Below, one piece after another: positions 50,227 to 59,400 of a stretch of 64,000 bases of DNA (within the stretch, counting starts at the first letter, position 1; each line of letters begins with the position of its first letter). The notes below the pieces were generated by a model, which searched no databases, had not been told where the DNA came from, and saw only the letters and a list, made by a program, of their open reading frames with translations. This stretch comes from Alphaproteobacteria bacterium (GTDB lineage: Bacteria > Myxococcota_A > UBA796 > UBA2385), in the NCBI GenBank assembly GCA_020632755.1, contig JACKEY010000005.1, positions 806,001 to 870,000 on the forward strand, read 5' to 3'. The position numbers and the translations under genes were made by a program.

Positions 50227-51821
50227 CAGTGTCGGAACACTCCCCAGGACGTGGTGCCCTGCACCGGGGCGCTGCATGCGGCGCTCAGGCTGAGGCCGAC
50301 CACGATGCGGGTGTCGGCCGGGTCGATGATCCCGTCGTCCCACAGCCGCGCACTGGCGAAGGTGGCCGTGCTCTCGCGATCGACCTTGCCCTGCAGCATC
50401 TGCTTCATCATCCCGAGCTCGTCTTCGTTCACGGTCTGGCCGCGCCCGGCGGCGGCCTGGCGCTTGACCAGGTCGAGGACGCCGGCCAGCTGCTCGCCGC
50501 CCATGACGGCGATGCGGTGGTTGGGCCAGGTGAACAAGAAGCGGGGCGCGTAGGCCCGGCCCATCATGGCGTAGTTGCCAGCGCCGTAGCTGGCGCCCGT
50601 CATGATGGTGATCGCCGGCACCGTGCTGTTGCTGACCGCGTTGATGAGCTTGGCGCCGTTGCGGATGATGCCGCCCTGCTCGACCGCCTTGCCGACCATG
50701 AACCCGGTCGTGTTGTGCAGGAAGAGCAGCGGGATGTTGCGCTGGTTGCACAGGGCGATGAACTGCGCGCCCTTGTTGGCGGACTCGCTGAACAGCACGC
50801 CGTCGTTGGCCAGCACCCCGACCGGGAAGCCCATCACCGACGCGAAGCCGGTGACCAGGGTCTTGCCGTAGCGGGGCTTGAAGTCGACGAAGTCGCTGTC
50901 GTCGACGATGCGGGCGATGACCTCGCGCGCCGGGAAGGGCACGCGCACGTCGGCGCTGGCGATGCCCCGGAGCTCGGCGGGGTCGAACCGCGGCGGGCGC
51001 GAGGGGCCGGCCGTCGGACCCTGCTTGTCCCACCGCAGGGCCGCCACCAGCTCGCGGCCGATGCGCAGGGCGTCCTGCTCGTCTTCGGCCAGGAAGTCCG
51101 CCAGCCCGCTGGTGCCGGCGTGCATCTCGGCCCCGCCCAGGGTCTCGTCGTCGACGTCTTCGCCGATGGCCATCTTCACGAGGGGCGGCCCGGCCAGGTA
51201 GGCCTGGGCCTGTTCCTTGACCATGACGACGTAGTCGGACATGCCGGGGATGTAGGCGCCGCCGGCCGTCGAGCTGCCGAACACCAGGCAGATGGTCGGC
51301 ACCGCCGCGGCGCTGCGGCGCGTCAGGTCACGGAAGCCCTGACCGCCCGGCACGAAGATGTCGGCCTGGTTCATCAGGTCGGCGCCGGCACTCTCGATGA
51401 GCGACACGCTGGGCAGCCGGTTCTCGAGGGCGATCTCGGCCAGCCGGTTGCTCTTCTTCACGGCCCAGGCGTTCATCGCGCCGCCCTGCAGGGTCGACTC
51501 GTTCGCCGTGATGAGCACCTCGGTGCCAGCGACCAGCCCGACGCCGCCGATCAAGCCGGCCCCGGGCTTGCCGCCCTCGATGCCCGCCCCCGCCAGCGGG
51601 CAGAGCTCCAGGAACCAGCCGTCCTTGTCCAGCAGCCGCTCGACCCGCTCGCGAGGCAACAGCTTGCCGCGCGCCAGGTGCCGGCCGACGTACTTGTCGC
51701 CCCCGCCCTGGCGGGCCTTGTCCAGCAGCGACGCGAGCCCGTCCAGGGCCGCCTGCATGGCCGCCGCGTTGTCCCGGAAGGTGGGGCTCTGCGGGTCGAC
51801 GGCGGTGCGGAGGACCGCCAT
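50226..51821 (-). CDS. acyl-CoA carboxylase carboxyltransferase (MccB-like)
   Basis: A 531-residue carboxyltransferase subunit. Start MAVLRTAVDPQSPTFRDN and HLARGKLLPRERVERLLD match the methylcrotonoyl/geranyl-CoA carboxylase clade, as do GSSTAGGAYIPGMSD, LAGPPLVK and the C-terminal TGFMVGK-x-E-x-GGIIR-GAK segment. Substrate could be 3-methylcrotonoyl-CoA (leucine breakdown) or another branched acyl-CoA; the usual leucine-pathway neighbours (dehydrogenase, hydratase) are missing here. Joined to the alpha-subunit gene and to the CBS gene by 1-bp TGATG overlaps. Confidence 0.93.
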   Translation of the reverse strand: MAVLRTAVDPQSPTFRDNAAAMQAALDGLASLLDKARQGGGDKYVGRHLARGKLLPRERVERLLDKDGWFLELCPLAGAGIEGGKPGAGLIGGVGLVAGTEVLITANESTLQGGAMNAWAVKKSNRLAEIALENRLPSVSLIESAGADLMNQADIFVPGGQGFRDLTRRSAAAVPTICLVFGSSTAGGAYIPGMSDYVVMVKEQAQAYLAGPPLVKMAIGEDVDDETLGGAEMHAGTSGLADFLAEDEQDALRIGRELVAALRWDKQGPTAGPSRPPRFDPAELRGIASADVRVPFPAREVIARIVDDSDFVDFKPRYGKTLVTGFASVMGFPVGVLANDGVLFSESANKGAQFIALCNQRNIPLLFLHNTTGFMVGKAVEQGGIIRNGAKLINAVSNSTVPAITIMTGASYGAGNYAMMGRAYAPRFLFTWPNHRIAVMGGEQLAGVLDLVKRQAAAGRGQTVNEDELGMMKQMLQGKVDRESTATFASARLWDDGIIDPADTRIVVGLSLSAACSAPVQGTTSWGVFRH

Positions 51822-52282
51822 CAGCCCTCCTGCTGCTTCCAGAGGTGCATCAGGGCCTCGCGCAGGACCTGCTTCTTGTCGATGACCCCCGCGAGGCGGC
51901 CGTCCTTGAGCACCGGCACCACCGTGATGTGCTTCTCGACCATCAGGCTGGCCACGTCGGCCAGCGTGGCGTCGTAGGCCACGCCCACGGCTTCGGGGGT
52001 CATGATGTCGGACACCGTCGTGCCCGTGGCCTTGTCCAGGTCCGCCTGGAGCTTGCGCTCGATGGGCAGCACCCGGTTGAGCAGGTTCACGTAGTGGGGC
52101 ACCTCGACGTGCTTCTCCTGGAAGATCACGTCCATGGCGGTGACCACGCCGACCAGCTTGCCGTCGTCCACCACGCAGACGCCGTCGAGATCGTGCTCGT
52201 AGAGCAGCCGGGCCGCGCGGGCCACCGTGTCGTGGCTGGACACGGTCTCGAACTGGTCGTCCATCAACTCGCTGGCGTACAC
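51821..52282 (-). CDS. CBS-domain protein
   Basis: A 153-residue protein made of two CBS domains, a module that binds adenine nucleotides and controls partner proteins: MDDQFETVSSHDTVARAARLLYEHDLDGVCVVDDG then MTPEAVGVAYDATLADVASLM with HITVVPVLKDGRLAGVIDK. GTG 52282 is chosen because GGAGG lies five bases ahead; GTG 52288 has no usable spacing. It is the first gene of the acyl-CoA carboxylase operon and overlaps the next start by one base, suggesting that it senses energy charge for the carboxylase (inference). Confidence 0.88.
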   Translation of the reverse strand: MYASELMDDQFETVSSHDTVARAARLLYEHDLDGVCVVDDGKLVGVVTAMDVIFQEKHVEVPHYVNLLNRVLPIERKLQADLDKATGTTVSDIMTPEAVGVAYDATLADVASLMVEKHITVVPVLKDGRLAGVIDKKQVLREALMHLWKQQEG

Positions 52283-52317
52283 GGCCACCTCCCGGAGTGC
52301 GCCGGCATCATATCCCG

Positions 52318-53604
52318 TCAGCGCCAGTCCATGGCCGGCACCGCCGCATCCTCGGCGAACACCCCGGCGCGCAGCTCGGCCGCGTGGTCGGCGATGTAGG
52401 TCCACGAGAACACCACGACGCCGTCGGCGCCCTCGGACCGCGCGGCCTCGATGCAGCGCACGGTCTCCTCGAAGCCGATGTCGTAGGTGCCGATGCCCAT
52501 GTAGACGTGCCGGCCGCTGCGGTGCAACACGTGATCGCGGGTCAGGACCCGGAAGTCCAGCCGCTCGCCTTCGACGTCGGTGACCGGCCAGTAGGCCATC
52601 GGGATGTTGGCGTCCAGCAGGCCCTCCGACAGGAAGGCCCGGCTGTCCTGGTAGTAGTCCCCGTCGCCCTCGGACACGCCGCCCCAGCCCCACTCGTCGG
52701 TGTGCACCCCCCAGACGGCCGCGGTCACGGGCACGTCCACGGACGCCGACACGCGCCGCACGATGTCCTTGATCATCTCGCGCTGCCAGTCGCCCCACGA
52801 CAGGCCCGGGAGCTCGCCGGTGCTCGCCGTGTCCTGGACGAAGCGGGCTTCACTGACGGCGTCGTGGCTGTACTGGCTGCCTGGGTAGCGGATGTAGTCC
52901 AGGTGGATGCCGTCGACGTCGTAGCGGCTGGCGATGTCGGCGGCGACGGCGGCATGCCGGGCCCGTACGTCGGGGATGCCGGGGCTGGCGTAGACGTAGC
53001 TGTCGTTGAGCGCCATCGGAGTGCCCGAGCCGTCGGCCACCACCCAGTCGCCGTGGCTGGACCAGGCGTGGGCGATGCCCGCGCTGTCCGGCGGCGACGT
53101 GCCCCGCCAGAAGGGCGCCACGTTGATGTAGGCGTGCAGCTGCAGACCGTTGTCGTGGGCGGCCTGGACCGCCGCGGCCAGCGGATCCCAGCCCGGGTCC
53201 TGGCCGAGGGTGCCCGACAGGCTGCTCGCCCACGGTTCGAGGCTGCTGTCGTAGTAGGCGTCGAAGTTGCCCCGCACCTGGAAGAAGACCGCGTTGAACC
53301 CCGCGTCGGCGATGTCCCCCATCGTGGCCGAGAGTGCGTCCGGCGTCGCCGAGCTGGATGCCCACTCGAACCGCGTCAGCCAGACGCCGCGCAGCTCCTG
53401 CGGGCCGTCCCCTCCCCCGTCGCTGTCTCCGCCGTCGGTACCGGTCCCATCGGTGCTGCCGCCGTCGGAGCCGCCGTCGTCGGAGCCGCCGTCCGCACCA
53501 CCGTCGTCGGAGCCGCCGCCGTCGCCTCCGGGCGGCGCATTGCGGGTGCCGTCGGAGGGAGAGGAGGAGGTGCAGGCGAGGAGGAGCAGGAGGGAGGCGA
53601 GCAT
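52318..53604 (-). CDS. GHL10-family glycosidase-like lipoprotein
   Basis: A 428-residue lipoprotein (lipobox LLLAC). After a 55-residue Gly/Asp/Ser linker, the rest is a TIM-barrel of the GHL10 (DUF187, YngK-like) family: RGVWLTRFEWAS, FNAVFFQVRGNFDAYYDSSLEPW, LHAYINVAPFW, DGIHLDYIRYPG (probable catalytic Asp region), VTAAVWGVH and MAYWPVTDV. Enzymes of this family act on cell-surface or peptidoglycan-related glycans. Ends 35 bp before the CBS gene, on the same strand; starts 9 bp after the large lipoprotein gene. Confidence 0.9.
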   Translation of the reverse strand: MLASLLLLLACTSSSPSDGTRNAPPGGDGGGSDDGGADGGSDDGGSDGGSTDGTGTDGGDSDGGGDGPQELRGVWLTRFEWASSSATPDALSATMGDIADAGFNAVFFQVRGNFDAYYDSSLEPWASSLSGTLGQDPGWDPLAAAVQAAHDNGLQLHAYINVAPFWRGTSPPDSAGIAHAWSSHGDWVVADGSGTPMALNDSYVYASPGIPDVRARHAAVAADIASRYDVDGIHLDYIRYPGSQYSHDAVSEARFVQDTASTGELPGLSWGDWQREMIKDIVRRVSASVDVPVTAAVWGVHTDEWGWGGVSEGDGDYYQDSRAFLSEGLLDANIPMAYWPVTDVEGERLDFRVLTRDHVLHRSGRHVYMGIGTYDIGFEETVRCIEAARSEGADGVVVFSWTYIADHAAELRAGVFAEDAAVPAMDWR

Positions 53605-53613
53605 GGTGCAGGT

Positions 53614-55641
53614 CTACCGCGTCTGCTCGCTGCCCGGGGCCCACCACTGCACCAGCCCGGCGGACACGTAGCGGGCCTGCAGATCGAAGAACCACGCCTG
53701 CAGCACCTCGGCCCGGCAGCCCGCTTCGGCATCCACCGCGTGCCAGACCCGAGCATCCCGGATGCAGCCCTCGGTGTAGTCGTCGAGCCCCAGGGCCGGC
53801 AGGTGGAAGCCGATGTGGTCGGGCCCAGCTTCGGAGCGCAGGGCCACGGCCCGCCACAGCAGCAGCTCGGCCACGCCCAGGTCCTGTTCGTCGATCACCT
53901 GTCCGCCGCCCAGCCCGGCCTGCTTGCACTCGTAGATGAAGGCGTTCGCACAGCCGCCCAGGGTGTAGAAGGACGTCGGCACGCCGGGCCGGATGACCAG
54001 CCCGCTGTCGCCGTCGGCCAGGGGGTCCTCGGTGCTGGCCGGACGCCACGCGGTCCGCGGCGTGCGCAGGTCGTCGGGCACGGCTTCCTTGCTGCGGGGG
54101 TCCCAGCTGCCGATCTCGGGCAGCACGCCCAGCCCGATGCCCAGCACGTCCTCGGCCAGCCCGAGCGTGCCGACCCGGCGGACCCAGTCTCCGCCCCACT
54201 GGATCTGTCGCTCCGGTCCGCCGTACCAGCGCACTGGGATGCCCTGCAGCAGCAGCGGCGAGACCTGGGCCGTCGCGTAGGCCTGCCAGTCCTCGAGCGC
54301 CTCGAGGGTACCGCTCTCGGGCTCACCATAGAAGAACAGCCCCGGCGAGATGCGCTCGCCCTGCCACACCTTGGCCAGCTGCGGGTTGCGGCCGCAGGCG
54401 ATGGCCTGCTCGGCGACCTCGGGGATGATGCCGAGCGCGACCTCGGCCGGCAGGTCCTGCAGCAGCTGGCGGTTGGCCTCGGCCCGCTCGAACCGCGCGC
54501 GCAGGCTGTCCTCGCCTTCTTCGCAGACGGGCTCGCTGTCCGTCGGCTTCGGGTTCTCCAGGTAGGTCGTGAGCGTGAAGGACACAGGCGCCCGGCCGTC
54601 ATCCTGCAGCGCCTCGGGCACGCGCACGGACACCGTGCCGTCGTCGAGCAGGACGGCGAGCTCGCCGCTCTCCTGGACCACCAGGTCCACGATGCCCGGT
54701 AGCGCCGTGCGGTGCGCCTCCTCCCCCTCCTCCAGGAACAGCAGGCCCTCCTCCGTCGCGACGACCAGCACTCCGCCGCCAGCGCCGACCGGACCGATCA
54801 GGCCCTCCACCTCCACCTGGTCCACCACGCTCGGCACGTCGTCGATGCGCACCAGCAGCCCACGCTCCGGCAGGGTCACCCAGGCGCCGCCCTCGCCGTC
54901 GGCCGCCATGCGCCCGCCGGCCCCGTCCAGGGCGATGTCCCCGTCGCCGTAGCGACCGAGCGACTCCGTGGTGAGCACATAGGGGTTGCCGAAGCTCCAG
55001 ACGATGTCCTGCACGGGTGCGGCGGTCTCGGCCTCGGCCAGCACCTCGCCCGAAGGGTGCAGCCAGCGCAGGCGGGTCCCCTGGGCCAGCACGCCGCCGC
55101 CGCCCGAAGACGCCAGCAACCCGCCCTCCGCTCCGACCCCGTCCAGCGTCGCGAGTGGCACGGGGACCAGGTGGTCGAAGGGATTGCCGACCAGCGGATC
55201 GGCCTCGGCGCGCCACAGGACCCCGTCGGCCGACAGGCCCAGGAAGGCCCGGTCGCCGGGGTCGGCGGCCAGCGCCACGGTCGCGGCGTCTCCCCGCAGC
55301 ACGCCGCGGTGGATCTCCACCTGGTCGACCGTGCAGCTCCCCTGGCGGCTGCCGTCGTCCAGCTCCGGCCACAGGTCGGTGGGCACGCAGGCCGTGCGCG
55401 GACTGTGGCGGTACCGCCCGTCCAGCACCCAGCCGACGCCGGCGGCGGGGTCGAAGGCCGCGGTCAGCGGGGCGGCCGGCAGCGAGACCAGCCGGGTGGG
55501 GGCTTCGGCGTCCGGGAGCGCGGTGCGCAGCAGCTCGCGGTCGACCTGCAGGGGCACCGGCGCCAGGTCCAGCCAGGGATCCGGGTCGGGCGTCGGGGCG
55601 ATCCCGCCATCGGGAGCGCAGGCCAGCAGCAGCAGCAGCAC
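53614..55641 (-). CDS. large lipoprotein of unknown function
   Basis: A 675-residue lipoprotein: GTG start, a run of Leu codons and lipobox LLAC. Residues about 60-320 have repeating beta segments with GG turns (GILASSGGGGVL-like, GRMAADGEGGAWVTLPERGLLV, GGGVLVVATEEGLLFLEEG), probably a propeller. The C-terminal 330 residues are alpha/beta with paired Cys (ACGRNP, GGCANAFIYECKQ, GCIRDA, GCRAEV), and SGLVIRPGVPTSFYTLGG resembles a polysaccharide-hydrolase-type core in outline only. No family recognised. Upstream of the GHL10 lipoprotein, 9 bp apart, so probably one operon. Confidence 0.7.
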   Translation of the reverse strand: MLLLLLACAPDGGIAPTPDPDPWLDLAPVPLQVDRELLRTALPDAEAPTRLVSLPAAPLTAAFDPAAGVGWVLDGRYRHSPRTACVPTDLWPELDDGSRQGSCTVDQVEIHRGVLRGDAATVALAADPGDRAFLGLSADGVLWRAEADPLVGNPFDHLVPVPLATLDGVGAEGGLLASSGGGGVLAQGTRLRWLHPSGEVLAEAETAAPVQDIVWSFGNPYVLTTESLGRYGDGDIALDGAGGRMAADGEGGAWVTLPERGLLVRIDDVPSVVDQVEVEGLIGPVGAGGGVLVVATEEGLLFLEEGEEAHRTALPGIVDLVVQESGELAVLLDDGTVSVRVPEALQDDGRAPVSFTLTTYLENPKPTDSEPVCEEGEDSLRARFERAEANRQLLQDLPAEVALGIIPEVAEQAIACGRNPQLAKVWQGERISPGLFFYGEPESGTLEALEDWQAYATAQVSPLLLQGIPVRWYGGPERQIQWGGDWVRRVGTLGLAEDVLGIGLGVLPEIGSWDPRSKEAVPDDLRTPRTAWRPASTEDPLADGDSGLVIRPGVPTSFYTLGGCANAFIYECKQAGLGGGQVIDEQDLGVAELLLWRAVALRSEAGPDHIGFHLPALGLDDYTEGCIRDARVWHAVDAEAGCRAEVLQAWFFDLQARYVSAGLVQWWAPGSEQTR

Positions 55642-55693
55642 GGTCGCAGCGTAGCCGCTCGACCGTCGGGCAGCCGCTGGACCGGCCGGGCGG

Positions 55694-56794
55694 TCACTGC
55701 ACCAGCGCGACCTTGCCCTGGGCCTTCACGCCGCCGGCCACCTGGCCGCCACCCGCGATGCCGATCACCTCGTCGGCCATCGGGTCGATGCGGACGAAGA
55801 TGTTCTTGTCCTTGGCGCCGCCCTTGGTGCGCACGTCGTAGACGGTGGCCCAGGCGAAGCCGACGATCTCCTCGTAGCCGTTGAAGCTGCCGCCCTTGCC
55901 CTGGCAGTAGCCGGGCCCGCCGTCGAACACGATGATCGCCCCTTCCAGCGTGTTGCCGTAGGCCGCACTGGAGATGGCGCTGCTGCCGTTCTGCGCCGGC
56001 AGGGGGCCCAGGTTGTCGGTGTTCCAGGTGCTCCCGCCTTCTTCGATGATGTCGATCATCTCGGCCAGGGCACTGCTGACCACGCCGTTCTGCAGGCCGG
56101 CGTCGTCGCCGACGCGGGCCACGCCGTCGCTGCAGTAGCGCAGCTGATCGCGGGTCCAGCTGGCGTTGGGCGTCGCACCGACCCGACCCCAGCCGACGTT
56201 GTCGATGCCGGCGGGGTTCAGGGTGAGCGTCACCTGGGACAGGTCATCGTGGATGTCGAAGAAGCACTGGGGGATGGCCAGCGGCAGGTAGCAGGCCACC
56301 GCGCCGGCGTCCCCGCCCTGGATGTTGACGCCGGTGGAGTGGCCCTTGGCGCCGACGACGGGCTGGTTGAAGGCCACCGCCGCGAAGCTGGACAGCACGT
56401 CCTCGCGGCTGGTCACGATGCGCAGCGCCTCGATGTCAGCCGGGTCGTTGGTCTGCACGAAGCGGCCCTGGTCCTCGTCCCACCAGCCGGTCTGGATCTG
56501 GTCGGGGCGCAGGTCCACCGACTCGCCGCCGGCGGTGTTGCGGGCAGCGGCACGGATGGCCGTCGCCTTGGCGGCCTGCACGCCCTCCCAGGTACCGTCC
56601 AGCTCGGCGATGCCGGCGTGCACAGCGATGTCGGCCGCAGCCTGCAGCTCGGTGCGCACGACCTTCTGGTAGGACAGGTCGACGGCGACCGCGCCGACGC
56701 CCAGCAGCATCGGCAGGCTCAGCAGCAGCAGGATCGCGTAGGAACCCTCGCGGTCGCGGGTGGGGGTCAGGGAGCGCAGGGGGCGGCGGGCCAT
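55694..56794 (-). CDS. TadG-like membrane-anchored protein (copy 1)
   Basis: A 366-residue protein with an N-terminal transmembrane helix (AILLLLSLPMLLGVGAVAVDL) directly after a basic stretch, the Tad/RcpC-type signature of TadE-TadG pilus proteins, then SYQKVVRTELQAAADIAVHAGIAELDGT. The long periplasmic part has Cys pairs (VACYLPLAIPQCFF) and no von Willebrand MIDAS. It is a paralogue of the protein at 56999 (shared DLSYQKVVRTE, RAAARNTAGGESV, GLQNG-VVSAL and EGxIIVFDGG). GGAGG precedes the ATG. Separated from its paralogue by a terminator. Confidence 0.8.
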   Translation of the reverse strand: MARRPLRSLTPTRDREGSYAILLLLSLPMLLGVGAVAVDLSYQKVVRTELQAAADIAVHAGIAELDGTWEGVQAAKATAIRAAARNTAGGESVDLRPDQIQTGWWDEDQGRFVQTNDPADIEALRIVTSREDVLSSFAAVAFNQPVVGAKGHSTGVNIQGGDAGAVACYLPLAIPQCFFDIHDDLSQVTLTLNPAGIDNVGWGRVGATPNASWTRDQLRYCSDGVARVGDDAGLQNGVVSSALAEMIDIIEEGGSTWNTDNLGPLPAQNGSSAISSAAYGNTLEGAIIVFDGGPGYCQGKGGSFNGYEEIVGFAWATVYDVRTKGGAKDKNIFVRIDPMADEVIGIAGGGQVAGGVKAQGKVALVQ

Positions 56795-56823
56795 CGGAGC
56801 CTCCGATGTGTCGCGGGATGGGG

Positions 56824-56849
56824 CGACACCGGTTTCGTTGCAGTGTCAT
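56824..56849 (-). promoter_or_regulatory. candidate operator before the TadG-like copy 1
   Basis: On the minus strand ATGACAC and CGGTGTCG are separated by 11 bp, 30-55 bp before the ATG. The same half-sites occur with no gap upstream of the tadE-like gene (58634-58648), so a shared regulator is plausible. Confidence 0.4.
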
Positions 56850-56932
56850 TGCACCACCTCGATACGGGTCTCGGGGTCACCGGTCGTCACGGTCCGCGAC
56901 GGACTGTCTCGCGCGAGGCCGAGACGCGGAAA

Positions 56933-56960
56933 CCCCCGATGACCACTGGATCATCGGGGG
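56933..56960 (-). terminator. terminator after TadG-like copy 2
   Basis: A perfect 10-bp stem CCCCCGATGA/TCATCGGGGG with 8-nt loop lies 38 bp after the stop of the gene at 56999. On the minus strand it is followed by TTTCCGC and then GTCTCGG (complement of 56919-56925). Confidence 0.8.
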
Positions 56961-56998
56961 CCCGCTCTCTCTCCGCGCCCCGTGGGGGCGTCCAGATC

Positions 56999-58120
56999 TC
57001 AGCGCGCGATCTGCGGCGGCGTGTCGTACACGATGCCGGCGTCCAGCGTGCCGCCGGGGCGGGTGCCGAACTGGCGCTCGATGGTCGTGTCCAGGTGGAC
57101 GTGGATGTTCTTGCTGGCCGCCGCACCCTGGCTGCGCACATCGAAGATGGCGCCCCAGACGAAGCCGACGACGGGCTCGTAGCCGGTGAAGTTGCCGCCG
57201 CTGCCGACGCAGTAGTCGTCGCCACCGTCGAAGACGATGATCGGGCCTTCGAGCGTCTTGCCCCAGTCGGCCGACTTCACCGTCGAGCCGTCCATCTGGA
57301 CCGGCATCTCGCCCCACTCGGGCAGCCAGCGGGTGTCGCTCACCGCGATGGCGTCGTCGACCTCCTTCAGGGCGCTCACGACCTCGCCGTTCTGCAGGCC
57401 GACCATGTCGTCGACCCGGACCTCGCCGCTGTAGGTGCAGTCGTAGAGCTGCTGCTTGATCCAGTTGGCGTTCGGCGAGTCGCCCAGGCGGGCCCAGCCG
57501 ACGTTGTCGACGCCCGACGGGTTGAGCACCAGCACCAGGCTGTTGACCTCGCTGTCCGTGTGCTGGTCGAACACGCACTTGGGGATGCCGAGCGGCAGGT
57601 GGCAGCTCAGGGCGCCCGGCGGCACGTCCAGCGGGTCCAGGCCGACCGACGCGCCGGTGACCTCGGTGTAGGGGTCGTCGAAGGCGACGCTGGCGAAGGC
57701 GGCGCTGACCTGGCCCTTGTTCAGCCACACCGACACCGAGTCGACCTCTTCGGGGTCGGACGACTCGATGAACTGGCCGGACTGGCTGTCCCAGTGGCCG
57801 AAGCGCAGCCACTCGGACTTGAGCTGGACCGACTCGCCGCCGGCGGTGTTGCGGGCCGCGGCGCGGATGGCCGTGGCCCGGGCGCGCTCGATGCCCTCGT
57901 CGGTGCCGTCGAGCTCGGCCGTGGCCGCCAGGGCGGCGATGTCGGCCGCGGCCTGGATCTCGGTCCGGACCACCTTCTGGTAGGACAGGTCGACCGCGAT
58001 GGCGCCGACGCCGAGCAGGACCGGCAGCGAGATCACCAGCAGCATGGCGTAGGACCCGTCGCGGCGGCGGCGGGGGGAGGAGGAAGCGGAGGTCTTGGTG
58101 TCGAAGGCGAAGCGGCGCAT
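56999..58120 (-). CDS. TadG-like membrane-anchored protein (copy 2)
   Basis: A 373-residue paralogue of the protein at 55694, with anchor helix (AMLLVISLPVLLGVGAIAVDL) preceded by a basic segment, then SYQKVVRTEIQAAADIAALAA. The periplasmic domain is acidic, with a Cys pair (LSCHLPLGIPKC) and the segment PNANWIKQQLYDC. TadG-type proteins help build Tad pili or sit at the cell surface. The start is 3 bp after the stop of the tadE-like gene, with GGGAGA upstream, so the two form one unit. No tadA-C, rcpA or flp genes are near. Confidence 0.82.
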   Translation of the reverse strand: MRRFAFDTKTSASSSPRRRRDGSYAMLLVISLPVLLGVGAIAVDLSYQKVVRTEIQAAADIAALAATAELDGTDEGIERARATAIRAAARNTAGGESVQLKSEWLRFGHWDSQSGQFIESSDPEEVDSVSVWLNKGQVSAAFASVAFDDPYTEVTGASVGLDPLDVPPGALSCHLPLGIPKCVFDQHTDSEVNSLVLVLNPSGVDNVGWARLGDSPNANWIKQQLYDCTYSGEVRVDDMVGLQNGEVVSALKEVDDAIAVSDTRWLPEWGEMPVQMDGSTVKSADWGKTLEGPIIVFDGGDDYCVGSGGNFTGYEPVVGFVWGAIFDVRSQGAAASKNIHVHLDTTIERQFGTRPGGTLDAGIVYDTPPQIAR

Positions 58121-58123
58121 GGC

Positions 58124-58532
58124 TCAGCTCTCCCGGGTGACGACAGTGAACTGCTGGCGGTGGAGGAGGGGGGTCTCGAGGAGTCCGGAGAAGGAGGTGA
58201 CGGGCAGGGTCACGCTGACGGTGACGATCTCGTCGCCCTCGTCGACGCCGCGCTCGACCCCGACGGTCAGGCTGCTGGCGTCCATGCCCATCCGCATCAC
58301 GGCGTCGTTCGCGTAGGCCGAGATCGCTTCGTCGTCGGCGTAGTCGTCGCCCATGGTCGCGAAGCGCGGCGACCTCGTAGGTCGCCTGCACGAAGCGCTG
58401 GCGCTCCGACAGGAAGGACCCCAGCTGGAAGACGGCCATCGCCGTCGTGACCAGCATCGGAAGGGTCAGCGCGAACTCGACCGCCGTGTTGCCACGGCGG
58501 CGGGAACGGGTGTGGAGCCGGGAGCGGGACAT
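58124..58532 (-). pseudogene. tadE-like gene with a 1-nt frameshift
   Basis: The first 55 codons read as a TadE: basic start, RRRGNTAVEFALTLPMLV with the conserved Glu, anchor helix, and SERQRFVQATYEV. After about 58371 the frame goes out of phase. Reading on in the second frame from 58354 restores a sensible C-terminus (GDDYADDEAISAYANDAVM, VTVSVTLPVTSFSG). Removing one base in the GCCGCGC string near 58366-58371 gives EVARFATMGDD, a normal TadE continuation; the intact protein would have 135 residues. GGAGG lies before the ATG. A sequencing or assembly error is as likely as a true mutation. Confidence 0.75.
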
Positions 58533-58633
58533 CGGGTCCTCCGGGGTTTCGTCGCATCCCCATCTGAACCCGTCTCTTTGTCTCCCGGGGCCACGCTGCG
58601 TCACGGTGGGTCCCCGCCTGTCTCGGGACGTCA

Positions 58634-58648
58634 CGACACCGGTGTCAT
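58634..58648 (-). promoter_or_regulatory. candidate operator before the tadE-like gene
   Basis: A 12-bp perfect palindrome GACACCGGTGTC sits inside ATGACAC-CGGTGTCG on the minus strand, about 100 bp before the tadE-like ATG. The half-sites are those found, 11 bp apart, before the TadG-like copy 1. Confidence 0.4.
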
Positions 58649-58665
58649 CGCGGTTTCAGGGGGTG

Positions 58666-59358
<693 letters not shown>

Positions 59359-59400
59359 CGGGGGGCTTCGTGGGGGCGAGGAGGGAGGCACGCGGCCGCG

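Noticed and set aside
55694..58532. A complete Tad pilus locus
   Set aside because: Only TadE/TadG-type genes are present; no tadA ATPase, tadB/C, rcpA secretin or flp pilin was found.
58635..58646. GACACCGGTGTC as terminator of nth
   Set aside because: A 12-bp palindrome without loop is a poor RNA hairpin, and its half-sites recur before another Tad-type gene, so an operator is more likely.
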